From Alphaproteobacteria bacterium (lineage in GTDB: Bacteria > Pseudomonadota > Alphaproteobacteria > Rhodospirillales > Magnetospirillaceae): 64,000 nt of DNA. The stretch is taken from NCBI GenBank assembly GCA_021325215.1, contig JAJPHO010000026.1, positions 1 to 64,000 on the forward strand. The letters are read 5' to 3'. The notes beneath the pieces were generated by a model. The model had not been told where the DNA came from. It did no database searches and worked only from the letters and a program-made list of their open reading frames with translations. Positions 25,501-33,154 of the stretch are shown piece after piece. Numbering within the stretch: position 1 is the stretch's first letter; the number at the start of each line of letters is the position of its first letter. A program made the translations under genes and the position numbers.

Positions 25501-26883
25501 ATGCTCGATCTGTCTCTCGCCGCCCTGATCGACGCCTTCCGGCGCAAGGCTTTGACGCCGCTCGATTACTGGGACGCCCTGGCCCGACATATCGAGGCGT
25601 GGGAGCCGAAGATCAACGCCCTTTACGCCTATAATCCGGCTGCCGCGCGCGCCGCCGCCGAGGCCGCGACCGCGCGCTGGCGCAGGGGCGAGCCGATCGG
25701 CCCGTTCGACGGGGTGCCGGTGACGATCAAGGAACTGGTCGCCACCGAGGGCGATCCGATCCCCCAGGGCAGCGCCGCCATCCCCCTGGTTCCCGCCGAC
25801 AGCGACGCCCCGCCGGCCGCGCGTCTGCGGGAAGCCGGCGCCATCCTGTTCGCCAAGACCACCGTGCCGGATCTCGCCATGCTGTCCTCGGGCCTTTCCA
25901 GTTTTTACGGGGTGACGCGCAATCCCTGGAAGCTCGACCGCAATCCTGGCGGCTCCAGCGCCGGAGCGGGGGCGGCGGGTGCGGCAGGCTATGGGCCTTT
26001 GCATGTCGGCACCGATATCGGCGGCTCGATCCGCCTGCCGGCCGGGTGGTGTGGGCTGGTCGGTTTCAAGCCGAGCCTGGGGCGCATTCCGATCGATCCC
26101 TATTATGTCGGCCGCGCCGCCGGCCCGATGACCCGCACGGTGGACGATGCCGCTTTGGCCATGACCGTGCTGGCCCGTCCCGACCCGCGCGACGCCATGA
26201 GCCTGCCCGCCGAGGAGATCGACTGGACCGATCTCAAGGCCGATGTGAAGGGCCTGCGCATCGGCCTGATGCAGGAGCCCGGCGCCGGCATCCGCGCCGA
26301 TGCGGAAACCCGCGTCGCCGTCTCCGCCGCCGCCCGCCTCTTCGAGCGGGCCGGCGCCATCGTCGAGCCGGTCGAGCCGATCCTGACGCCGGAGATCCTC
26401 GACGGCATCGACATGTTCTGGCGGGCGCGGGCCTGGAACGAGATCCGCGCGCTGCCGCAGGAGCGGCTGGATAAGCTGTTGCCGTACATTTTCGACTGGG
26501 CCAAAGGCGGCGAGACGGTGCCGGGCTGGCGGGCGGTGGATGGGTTCAATCAGACCCTGGCGATCCGCAGGCGCGCCGCGATCCTGTTCCAAAAGGTCGA
26601 TGCGGTGCTGTCGCCGACCAATTCGGTGACGTCTTTCAGTGCCGAGCTGCCGTCGCCGCAGAACGATCCGCTGCGGCCGTTCGACCATATCGTCTACACC
26701 CTGCCGTGGAACATGTCGGAGCAGCCGTCGATTTCGCTCAATTGCGGCTGGAGCGGCGAGGGATTGCCGATCGGATTGCAGATCACCGGACCGCGTTTCG
26801 CCGATCAGGCGGTGCTCGGATTGGCGAAATTCTACGAGGAGGCGCGCGGCCCGATCACGAACTGGCCAAAGCCGCTTGATTAG
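25501..26883 (+). CDS. Amidase (amidase signature family)
   Basis: A 460-residue amidase-signature enzyme with the Ser-cisSer-Lys triad visible: K77 in GVPVTIKEL, S153 in GGSSAG (150-155) and nucleophile S176 in GTDIGGSIRLPA. It hydrolyses C-N amide bonds, releasing ammonia or an amine. No signal peptide, so it acts in the cytoplasm. It diverges from the TonB receptor/ABC importer operon with 76 bases between, which suggests it processes the imported amide or peptide. The frame stays clear to a TAG stop. A GatA role is unlikely because GatB and GatC are absent. Confidence 0.92.
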   Translation: MLDLSLAALIDAFRRKALTPLDYWDALARHIEAWEPKINALYAYNPAAARAAAEAATARWRRGEPIGPFDGVPVTIKELVATEGDPIPQGSAAIPLVPADSDAPPAARLREAGAILFAKTTVPDLAMLSSGLSSFYGVTRNPWKLDRNPGGSSAGAGAAGAAGYGPLHVGTDIGGSIRLPAGWCGLVGFKPSLGRIPIDPYYVGRAAGPMTRTVDDAALAMTVLARPDPRDAMSLPAEEIDWTDLKADVKGLRIGLMQEPGAGIRADAETRVAVSAAARLFERAGAIVEPVEPILTPEILDGIDMFWRARAWNEIRALPQERLDKLLPYIFDWAKGGETVPGWRAVDGFNQTLAIRRRAAILFQKVDAVLSPTNSVTSFSAELPSPQNDPLRPFDHIVYTLPWNMSEQPSISLNCGWSGEGLPIGLQITGPRFADQAVLGLAKFYEEARGPITNWPKPLD

Positions 26884-26943
26884 GCCGATAAAACTGATAA
26901 TAGTCCGCCTTAAGACCGCTTACGCTTGTCCCGAGGAGTTCCC

Positions 26944-27243
26944 ATGTCCGCGATGCGCATCTACCGTCCTGTCAAGAACGCCATGCAGTCGGGCCGTGCC
27001 AGAACCCATGAGTGGGTGGCCGAATTCTCGCCGGGCGACCGCAAGCTGCCGGACCCGCTGATGGGCTGGCCGGGCTCGCGCGACACCCGCTCGCAGGTCA
27101 AGATGACCTTCGAGAGCAAGGAAGCCGCCATCGCCTTCGCGCAGAAGCACGGCTACACCTATGAGCTGAAGGACGCCGAGCCGCCGGCCCCGCCCGCCCC
27201 CAAGGCCTACGCCGACAATTTCCGTTTCGACCGCGTCGAATAA
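26944..27243 (+). CDS. ETC complex I subunit, NDUFS4-like (18 kDa accessory subunit family)
   Basis: A 99-residue protein matching the NDUFS4/ETC_C1 family: MRIYRPVKNAMQSGRARTHEW (residues 4-24), GWPGSRDTRSQVKMTF, ESKEAAIAFAQKHGYTYE and a C-terminal YADNFRFDR. The family is the nuclear-encoded accessory subunit of mitochondrial complex I and is found in alphaproteobacteria, which supports the host assignment. ATG 26944 has a GAGGAG site nine bases upstream. The nuo operon is not in the window; single-gene location next to a tRNA is usual for it. Confidence 0.92.
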   Translation: MSAMRIYRPVKNAMQSGRARTHEWVAEFSPGDRKLPDPLMGWPGSRDTRSQVKMTFESKEAAIAFAQKHGYTYELKDAEPPAPPAPKAYADNFRFDRVE

Positions 27244-27267
27244 AAATAGCGGCCTATTGCCGTTTGC

Positions 27268-27344
27268 GCGCCCTTAGCTCAGCTGGATAGAGCAGCCGCC
27301 TTCTAAGCGGCAGGCCACTGGTTCGAATCCAGTAGGGCGCGCCA
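27268..27344 (+). tRNA. tRNA-Arg (anticodon TCT)
   Basis: A 77-base cloverleaf: acceptor GCGCCCT (27268-27274) with AGGGCGC (27334-27340), discriminator G and encoded CCA at 27342-27344; D-arm with AGCTGGATAG; anticodon stem GCCGC/GCGGC with loop CTTCTAA, anticodon TCT at 27302-27304; T-arm with GGTTCGAATCC. It marks the left edge of the lower-GC region, a common integration target, though no 3'-end duplication was found. Confidence 0.97.
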
Positions 27345-27351
27345 TTCATTA

Positions 27352-27428
27352 CCCTGTGTCACGCGACTCATAAATCGTATGAATCGGCGTATAGTTTGAC
27401 CAAAACGGCGCATTAACGTGACGCAGGG
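27352..27428. repeat. Inverted repeat directly after tRNA-Arg
   Basis: CCCTGTGTCACG (27352-27363) and CGTGACGCAGGG (27417-27428) are complementary over 12 bases with one mismatch, 53 bases apart, starting 8 bases after the tRNA. It could be an integrase or excisionase binding site or a remnant of a mobile element end. Confidence 0.45.
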
Positions 27429-27442
27429 AGTTTGGTTAGTAA

Positions 27443-27470
27443 GAGAAATGGCGGATTTCTGTCATTTCTC
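27443..27470 (+). other. Two mutually exclusive hairpins; no convincing gene in 27345-27634
   Basis: GAGAAATG (27443-27450) pairs perfectly with CATTTCTC (27463-27470), but AGAAAT (27444-27449) also pairs with ATTTCT (27455-27460), so only one stem can form. A short AGGT/ACCT hairpin follows at 27471-27481. A 75-codon open frame (27432-27659) crosses the region but lacks a ribosome-binding site and a plausible protein composition, so I do not call it. Confidence 0.35.
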
Positions 27471-27634
27471 AGGTCGAACCTACTGACTCCCCTCTCTCTT
27501 GCCAACCTGCCGCCTATCAATGAAATCGAGCCTCTTTGGGGGCGGTCTCGATGGATTGATGAGGTTGCTATGAAGTTGGATTTTTATCCCTGCAAGGGCG
27601 AGCATACGAGCGCGCGAAACCTACCTCCCGCTTG

Positions 27635-27862
27635 TCACCCCGGCATCAGGCGCCGGTAACGCGCCATTAATTCTTCTTTCGTGAGATCGGTGATGTCGGT
27701 CCTATCGATTTTTCCCGACATCCTGCCTTCAGCCAGAGCAATGATTTGCCCGGCGCGCGTTTGTTCTTCACGGCGCTCTTCAGTAGTCCGCTCGCGGGCG
27801 TCTCGATCATGTCGCTGTTCATGTAGGTCGCCTTCATCCGCCGCTCTCTCGCCGCCGGACAC
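27635..27862 (-). CDS. Small hypothetical charged protein
   Basis: A possible 75-residue protein, rich in Arg, Glu and Asp, starting with GTG 27862 and ending IDRTDITDLTKEELMARYRR-LMPG. The C-terminal 25 residues read like a real short helix with a capped DLT-KEEL start; the N-terminal half is low-complexity (TTEERREEQTRAG). There is no clear ribosome-binding site and no family I recognise. It lies in the lower-GC region after the tRNA. It could be a remnant of a larger island gene. Confidence 0.35.
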   Translation of the reverse strand: MSGGERAADEGDLHEQRHDRDARERTTEERREEQTRAGQIIALAEGRMSGKIDRTDITDLTKEELMARYRRLMPG

Positions 27863-28007
27863 TATACAGGCGATGGACGGCTTTCCCGGGCGTCAGGCGA
27901 TTGCGCTGGTGAGCAATATACCGAGCATTGCGATCGAATACTTTGTCTCGTTCAAGCTGGCCGAGCACGCCAATCGATTTGGCAATGTCGGCCAGCTCTG
28001 CGCTCAA

Positions 28008-28487
28008 TCAGTATTGAACATACTCGATTTCAAGCTGATCGACGTAAGCGCCCGCTCGCCCGCCGATCGTCAGCACGCGGATATTGGTCAATTTACCCGG
28101 GTTTCCTCCCGGCCCGCCGCCGCCAATTTGCCGACCCTGATTCGTGTGGAAAACCACGTTATCCACGTAAGACCCGGATCGGTAATCGACCGCGTTGATG
28201 TACTCGCCTGGGGCAAGACCGATGCCGCCGCAGTCGCCGCCGCCCGACCCACCAAATGGAGAGCCGTTGAGCTGGATCTGATCCACGTATTTTCCGCAGT
28301 GGATTGCAATATTGTTGAAATTTTGTCGGGTGAAGAAATTTCCACCTGGCCCGCCAAATGAAACGATATACACCTTGCCGCCGTCTTGCTGTCTGCCGGT
28401 GTCGTTCTTTTGTTCATCGGCTAAGGCGCCGATGCTCGCGGTGATTAAGGCTAAGGCGAGAAGCGCCGTTTTTGAAGTGATGTGCAT
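28008..28487 (-). CDS. Secreted jacalin-like lectin domain protein
   Basis: A 159-residue exported protein. Residues 1-22 are a signal peptide (MHITSKTALLALALITASIG, cut after ALA). The mature part is one beta-prism domain of jacalin type: a Gly-rich opening FGGPGGNFF, then CGKYVDQIQLNG, GEYINAVDYRSGSYVDNVVF, and GRQIGGGGPGGNPG near the end with GRAGAYVDQLEIEY. Three YVD-hydrophobic repeats mark the three Greek-key sheets, and such domains bind mannose- or galactose-type glycans. ATG 28487 was chosen because GGGGGACC lies six bases upstream. It lies alone in the island; base composition is lower in GC than the flanking operons, so transfer is likely. Confidence 0.75.
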   Translation of the reverse strand: MHITSKTALLALALITASIGALADEQKNDTGRQQDGGKVYIVSFGGPGGNFFTRQNFNNIAIHCGKYVDQIQLNGSPFGGSGGGDCGGIGLAPGEYINAVDYRSGSYVDNVVFHTNQGRQIGGGGPGGNPGKLTNIRVLTIGGRAGAYVDQLEIEYVQY

Positions 28488-29005
28488 TTGGTCCCCCAGC
28501 ATATTGTGGTTGATGCACTGCGTGTTCGCGGTGCCCGTCATTTTGATCCGACAGGTCGGCACCGCCCCACTAAGTGGGTGTGATGATAATCGCGTTTGCC
28601 GTCGCACAGGGTGATGCACCGCACTGCGCGATATTCATCTCCAATACGCAACCATTAGCATGGCGCGGCCGTGCTAGATATTAATGCAGTGTCGGCCCAA
28701 TTCCTCGCGACGACGCCGAGATCAGTTAGGAGGCGGACCGGCATCTCGATGGCTTCATGGGGGAGCCGGCCGGGCTGGCGTGACAGATACATCTCGCCGG
28801 ATGGCACTTGTCGCTTAGTTAAAATGCCCCCGCCGAAAAACGGCTTACGGCCGTCTTATGAACAGATGTCTTTCGGTGACATCTAAACCGGACTGGCGAT
28901 CACTGGAACTTGAGCCATAGGTCGGCAGGCCCTGCCGCAGAAACCGCAAACCGCGCTCGCCAGGTCGGCACCAAACATGGTTAAGACGCCCCTCAAGATG
29001 CAGTT
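28488..29005. other. 518-base region without a convincing gene
   Basis: Short frames on both strands (for example 28671-28886 plus and 28845-29222 minus) have no ribosome-binding site, biased composition or recognisable domain. I see no repeats, terminators or RNA genes here. It is probably the decayed interior of the island. Confidence 0.5.
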
Positions 29006-29281
29006 TCACCACATCGATGGTTCTGAAACCCATCCCTCTCTTACTACCGAACAGACTAAGGCAAGGCGCTGAAGAACGTTGTCGATCTTGATGTGACGCC
29101 AAAGCCGGGGACGCAGCAGATTGAAGAGGCCGCCCAAAATAATGAGGGGACCAACAGCCAGACAGAAAAGCAATACAGGCTTGGTCGGTTCGCCGCTGCG
29201 CAACCCTTCGTACACTGCCCAAGTCAGCATCGCGAAACCGATAGCGACGAAAATAAGGATGCGCTTAATGATCGGATGCAT
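29006..29281 (-). CDS. Small two-helix membrane protein, hypothetical
   Basis: A 91-residue protein with two membrane helices, about residues 6-26 (IKRILIFVAIGFAMLTWAVY) and 33-58 (KPVLLFCLAVGPLIILGGLF), followed by a basic cytoplasmic tail (RPRLWRHIKIDNVLQRLAL). ATG 29281 has a GAGAAAG-like site upstream. I do not recognise a family. It has no obvious partner; its neighbours are island fragments. The clear hydrophobic pattern makes it more likely real than the overlapping frames. Confidence 0.5.
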   Translation of the reverse strand: MHPIIKRILIFVAIGFAMLTWAVYEGLRSGEPTKPVLLFCLAVGPLIILGGLFNLLRPRLWRHIKIDNVLQRLALVCSVVREGWVSEPSMW

Positions 29282-29302
29282 AGTCAGCTTTCTCAGAAAA
29301 AT

Positions 29303-29414
29303 TTAGACTAGAATTAGCCAGTGCTGGGCGCTGGCCGGGGTGGATGCCGTCACCTGGACATCGCCAAGGAACTCCGCGGATTGGCTGAAATAGGCCAGCA
29401 CTTGAGCATGCCCG
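29303..29414 (-). pseudogene. Fragment: C-terminal end of a DUF4214-type protein
   Basis: The last ~36 codons of this frame read GHAQVLAYFSQSAEFLGDVQ then VTASTPASAQHWLILV-stop, matching the end of the HAF/DUF4214 protein at 32676 (AHAQLLADFSTSAEFQNDVQ, VTAQQPANAQHWLVLI) at about 70 percent. Upstream the frame is unrelated, so only the 3' end of a second copy survives, in the opposite orientation to the intact gene. Confidence 0.75.
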
Positions 29415-29738
29415 CACATATCGAAACGATGATGACCTCGTTTCACGCCACGCTGACGCAAGAGCAAATTGACGACCCGACCTTTGCCTATCGAGTATCG
29501 GATGATCTTATGAGCCACGTATAAGAAGCTTTCGGCTTCTGATTTCCTATCCTGAGCACCCTCCAAGTGCCTCTGCTCCCTACTATGTAGGGAGCAGAGG
29601 GGCATTTCTGCGCATGACCGTTGTATATCTTTCAATGAGCTATCGTTAGGATTGCTGCTGAGGGTGCGACTTTATTAGTGGCTGAGGGAGGGGTTGTGTT
29701 GACATTTGTTAACGCTCGTGACATGCTTCGGGGGTGGA
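29415..29738. other. Gene-free stretch with two strong hairpins
   Basis: AGAAGC/GCTTCT forms a stem at 29524-29540, and CCTCTGCTCCCTA (29570-29582) pairs perfectly over 13 bases with TAGGGAGCAGAGG (29588-29600), followed by GGCATTT. The second resembles an intrinsic terminator in the plus direction with a weak U-run. A TTGACA (29699-29704) with CATGCT 17 bases on may be the promoter of the following gene pair, but it would leave almost no leader. Confidence 0.45.
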
Positions 29739-29966
29739 ATGGTTAAGGGCGGCCATCCAAATAAGGAGATTGAGGCAGCAATTCAGTACGCACGAGACAG
29801 AGGATGGAGCTTACGCCCGTTAGGCCATTGGGGCCGGTTGTTCTGCGCTCATGCAGACAGGGAGGGGTGTCAGGTTGGCGTCAATGGAACGCCTAAGAAT
29901 CCTGAAAGTCATGCCAAGCAAATAAGACGTGCTGTAGACCGCTGCCCACATCAAGGAGAGAGATGA
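29739..29966 (+). CDS. HicA-like small protein (candidate toxin of a two-gene module)
   Basis: A 75-residue protein: GGHPNKEIEAAIQYARDRGW, LRPLGHWGRLFCAH, then TPKNPESHAKQIRRAVDRC. The helix-RGW-strand-GH-strand-helix order and size resemble the dsRNA-binding HicA fold. ATG 29739 has GGGGTGG just upstream; an earlier in-frame start at 29706 lacks one. It overlaps the HTH gene by ATGA, giving the compact toxin-antitoxin-like layout. Four cysteines and histidines (C, H, C, C) could also bind metal. I have seen this family with the same partner in other bacteria, but its function is not established to my knowledge. Confidence 0.65.
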   Translation: MVKGGHPNKEIEAAIQYARDRGWSLRPLGHWGRLFCAHADREGCQVGVNGTPKNPESHAKQIRRAVDRCPHQGER

Positions 29967-30490
29967 TGGCTTCATTCGAATTTAGCATCATCGCTTCAGG
30001 CTTAGATCCCGAGGCCGACGATTTCGAGGCTCGATTCTACGATGCTGGTTGCGATGACGCGACCATCTCCTTTCAAAAGGGCCACATCATAGTGGATTTT
30101 GATAGGGAGGCTGAATCTGGCGATGTCGCTATAGCGTCCGCGGTGAAGGCTGTTGAGGCTGCTGGTGCCGTCGTTGAGCGGATCGAGCCAGATCCGTTAG
30201 TCAGCATGGCAGAAATCGCTGCGCGGACTGGGCTGACTCGGGCTGCGATCACCAATTACGCTAAAGGTAAGCGAGGGACGCTGTTCCCGGCTCCTGTGGC
30301 CAGAGTCACGTCCGACAGTCCCCTTTGGGATTGGTTTGGTGTCGCTAGTTGGCTCTTCGCGAAAAAGAAGCTGCCGAAGGAGGCGCTTCTTTATGCCGCT
30401 GTCGTGAAAGAAGCCAATGTGGCTATCGAGCGAAAAGAAAATGTCGAAACTAGACTAAAAAAGCGCGTAAGAGAGTTCGAAACCGCTTGA
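29963..30490 (+). CDS. Helix-turn-helix DNA-binding protein, partner of the HicA-like gene
   Basis: A 175-residue protein with two parts. The N-terminal ~70 residues (FEFSIIASGLDPEADDFEAR, FYDAGCDDATISFQKGHIIV, DFDREA) form a small alpha/beta domain; residues about 78-105 (VSMAEIAARTGLTRAAITNY, AKGKRG) are a helix-turn-helix. The C-terminus is a charged helix (KENVETRLKKRVREFET). It is coupled to the small gene by ATGA overlap and followed by an intrinsic terminator, so the two form a discrete bicistronic unit. An antitoxin/autorepressor role is inferred from the layout. Confidence 0.7.
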   Translation: MMASFEFSIIASGLDPEADDFEARFYDAGCDDATISFQKGHIIVDFDREAESGDVAIASAVKAVEAAGAVVERIEPDPLVSMAEIAARTGLTRAAITNYAKGKRGTLFPAPVARVTSDSPLWDWFGVASWLFAKKKLPKEALLYAAVVKEANVAIERKENVETRLKKRVREFETA

Positions 30491-30495
30491 GGTTA

Positions 30496-30522
30496 ATGCC
30501 CGTCTTCAAGGCGGGCATTTTT
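30496..30522 (+). terminator. Intrinsic terminator of the HicA-like/HTH unit
   Basis: Stem ATGCCCG (30496-30502) with CGGGCAT (30512-30518), extended internally by CTT/AAG, followed by five T (30518-30522). It begins 6 bases after the stop codon. Confidence 0.88.
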
Positions 30523-30735
30523 CTTTCCGGGTAAAATAGCTTTGTCCGGCCCCGACGTAGTTTCGTCGCGACATACCGTGGGTAAGCCGGGAAAGACAAA
30601 TGGGGTTGGAAGAATCGCGGTTTGCCATCGTGGTGGCGTATTACTCCCTAATACCGCATCCATTACCCCTTCATCGATCCCGATTGCTATGTTAACAAAG
30701 TTGCATTGCACTCTCAGAGTGTATGCGCTCCATCG

Positions 30736-32676
30736 ATGACGACCTATGCCGGCATCGCCGATCTCAGCGGCCTGACTTCAGTCTATTCGATCAATGCGGC
30801 GGGCGTGGTCTTCGGGACTTATAGCGAGCCGTCTCCCGATGGGACGGGAGCGACGGTCAGCGCTCCCGCTTTCTGGCAGAATGGAGCGCCGACCCCGCTG
30901 CTTCCCTACGCTCAGGTCTCTCCGGGCAGCTGGTTTGGAGGTGGCCTGAACAATGGCGGCGTGGTGGCCGGCTATAGCGAACAAGTCGTCACGCCCGGTT
31001 TTCTCGGTGCCGTTCCGGCCTTCCTGCAGAACGGAACCCAGTCTCTTCTCGCTCTGCCGGGAACGGATACGGGCGGATACGCTTCCGGCATCAATGACAG
31101 CGGGCAGATCGTCGGTCAAACCTGGGGCTCCGACACCACCCAGTCGCATGCCGTCCTTTGGCAGAACGGGACGTTTCAGATACTTCCCGCCTTGCCGGGA
31201 GAGTCGACGGCCGCTGCCGTCGCCATCAACAATAGCGGCCTGATCGCCGGCGAATCCAACGCCCAGGCGACCGATGAACAGGCCGTGATATGGCAGAATG
31301 GCGTGGTAAGCGCGCTGCCGACAGTCTCCGGCGAAGTGTCCAGCAGCGTATCCTCGGTGAACGCCGCAGGGGCGGTTACCGGCACCGTCACGCTGGCCGG
31401 CGCAGATCATGCGGCTGTCTGGCAGAATGGCGGGATTACCCTGCTGGCGGCGCCGGTCGGCTATACGAACTGCTCGGCCTTCGGACTCAATGATGACGGT
31501 CAGATCGTCGGTATCGCCGCGGCCGCTTCGGGCAACGTCCATGCGGTTCTCTGGCAGAACGGAACCGTGACCGATCTCAACAGCCTGCTTCCCGCCAATT
31601 CCGGCTGGGTTCTGGAATATGCCGTCGCCATCAATGATGCGGGCCAGATCATCGGCGAGGGGACCTATGACGGCGTCTATGCCAGTTTTCTGCTGACCCT
31701 CGGGGGCGGTTCTGGGACGATCGAACCCTCGGCCGCGCTGGCGGCCATTCAATCGTTTCAGGCCGGTCAGATCGGCGCTCCGCTCGCTTTGTCCGACAAT
31801 GCCGCCGACGTCGCGGCCAATCTGGACGGTCTGCAGGCGCTGGCGGCTGCCGGTAAGCTGGGATCGATCACCCTGACCGACCAGGGTATCCCGGCGCTTT
31901 CCATGAATCAGGAGCAGGCGGCCGGTGACCGAGGCGTTCTGACGGCGATCGCCGGCGATTTTACGATTTCCATCGTCGCTCAGGGCGAGGACCTGCTTTT
32001 CAGCTCCGAGATCGATGGGGTGGCGGGGCGTGGCTCCGTTCTGGATGTGGTCGATCGGAATGCCGCCGATTACACCATTACGCCATCGGGGGACGGGGTT
32101 GGCTTCACCCTGGCGGACAGCGCGGACCATGGCTCGGTGCCGCTCAGCGACATGACGGCGCTGAAGTTCGAGGATTATACGGAAATCATCGCCAGCCAGA
32201 AGCCGGCGGTGACGGGCGGCGTTTCCTCATTCCAGATCGCCGCGATCTATTCCGCCGTTCTGGACCGGGTGCCCGATGTGGCGGGCCTGGCCTATTACGA
32301 AAACCAGGCGGCGACCAATCCGTCGGTCTCGCTGATCACCTATGCCGAGAATTTCCTGCAATCGCCGGAATACACGTCGAACAGTGCCCACGCTTACGCT
32401 CAGACCTCGGCCGGCGACGCGCAGTTCATCCAGGACACCTACGCCAATCTGCTGCATCGCGCGCCGAGCGCTTCGGATGTGGCGTGGTATCAAGCCAATG
32501 TGATTGCGCCGATCCTGGCCAATTCGACCCCCGGCACCGCGGCTTATAGGAGCGCCGAGCTTCAAGCGCATGCGCAGCTTCTGGCGGATTTCAGCACGTC
32601 GGCGGAATTCCAGAACGACGTCCAGGTGACGGCGCAACAGCCGGCGAATGCACAGCACTGGCTGGTATTAATCTAG
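30736..32676 (+). CDS. HAF-repeat, DUF4214-containing extracellular protein
   Basis: About 646 residues. The first ~330 carry six repeats of some 45-55 residues of the HAF type, each with [AV]-x-[WL]QNG followed by a hydrophobic strand and an IN-x-x-G-[QLV]-I[VAI]G turn (for example GINDSGQIVGQTWG, LNDDGQIVGIAAA), typical of secreted beta-propeller-like proteins. A helical/linker part follows, then a DUF4214 domain (YSAVLDRVPDVAGLAYYENQ; TYANLLHRAPSASDVAWY) at 500-640 and a C-terminus QHWLVLI. No N-terminal signal is seen, which fits type I secretion. ATG 30736 is taken; TTG 30706 is possible. Neither has a good ribosome-binding site. Confidence 0.72.
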   Translation: MTTYAGIADLSGLTSVYSINAAGVVFGTYSEPSPDGTGATVSAPAFWQNGAPTPLLPYAQVSPGSWFGGGLNNGGVVAGYSEQVVTPGFLGAVPAFLQNGTQSLLALPGTDTGGYASGINDSGQIVGQTWGSDTTQSHAVLWQNGTFQILPALPGESTAAAVAINNSGLIAGESNAQATDEQAVIWQNGVVSALPTVSGEVSSSVSSVNAAGAVTGTVTLAGADHAAVWQNGGITLLAAPVGYTNCSAFGLNDDGQIVGIAAAASGNVHAVLWQNGTVTDLNSLLPANSGWVLEYAVAINDAGQIIGEGTYDGVYASFLLTLGGGSGTIEPSAALAAIQSFQAGQIGAPLALSDNAADVAANLDGLQALAAAGKLGSITLTDQGIPALSMNQEQAAGDRGVLTAIAGDFTISIVAQGEDLLFSSEIDGVAGRGSVLDVVDRNAADYTITPSGDGVGFTLADSADHGSVPLSDMTALKFEDYTEIIASQKPAVTGGVSSFQIAAIYSAVLDRVPDVAGLAYYENQAATNPSVSLITYAENFLQSPEYTSNSAHAYAQTSAGDAQFIQDTYANLLHRAPSASDVAWYQANVIAPILANSTPGTAAYRSAELQAHAQLLADFSTSAEFQNDVQVTAQQPANAQHWLVLI

Positions 32677-32718
32677 CGGCACCCTATCTATCAGGGCACC
32701 AGACCATGAGGTAAGGCA

Positions 32719-33072
32719 ATGGGTGAGCCGCAGAACGACCAGGAAGCGCGCAGAGCCGCGATTCGGGCTTATAAAACCGCCGAAGCAGCCGAGATAGCGC
32801 GGGGCGTTCGCGTGGACGCTTCCAGTGATGACGTGCGCGGGTTCCGCAAACGGCCGGCCGGTGAGCCGGCGCCGGTCGCCTATTCGCACGGCGAGGCTCC
32901 CCAGTCATACCTCCCCCAGGCGATGTCCCTGAACCACAAGCTGGATTCGCCATTCTCGACGGCCTTCAAGGCCGCCTTCGGAGCCGCAGCCGGCTTCGCC
33001 CTGTTTCGCCTGATCGCCCTCGGTGTGCTGGGGCTCATTCTCTATTTCGTCGTGGTGTCGTTGACGCGGTAG
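32719..33072 (+). CDS. Hypothetical protein with one C-terminal membrane helix
   Basis: A 117-residue protein. Residues 1-75 are hydrophilic and charged (EARRAAIRAYKTAEAAEIAR); residues about 84-114 hold a Gly/Ala-rich amphipathic stretch and a membrane helix (FRLIALGVLGLILYFVVVSL). It is therefore probably tail-anchored in the inner membrane. A TAAGG site precedes ATG 32719. It follows the HAF gene by 42 bases on the same strand. No family is recognised. Confidence 0.55.
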   Translation: MGEPQNDQEARRAAIRAYKTAEAAEIARGVRVDASSDDVRGFRKRPAGEPAPVAYSHGEAPQSYLPQAMSLNHKLDSPFSTAFKAAFGAAAGFALFRLIALGVLGLILYFVVVSLTR

Positions 33073-33154
33073 ACGGTGATTTGAGCGGCCTGCGGCCGCA
33101 CTTTGGCCGGTACGGCCCGATGACCCTGGACGATCTCGTTCCTCCGCGGCCGCG

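Noticed and set aside
25501-26883. Glutamyl-tRNA amidotransferase subunit A
   Set aside because: GatB and GatC genes are absent nearby and the sequence is closer to general amidases.
27432-27659. 75-codon plus-strand frame after the tRNA
   Set aside because: TTG start without ribosome-binding site; composition not protein-like, and hairpins occupy its beginning.
28671-28886. 71-codon plus-strand frame in the island
   Set aside because: No ribosome-binding site, no family resemblance, and overlaps equally weak frames on the other strand.
27268-32700. Duplicated tRNA 3' end as an attachment site
   Set aside because: I searched by eye for the GGTTCGAATCC and acceptor sequence further right and found no second copy.
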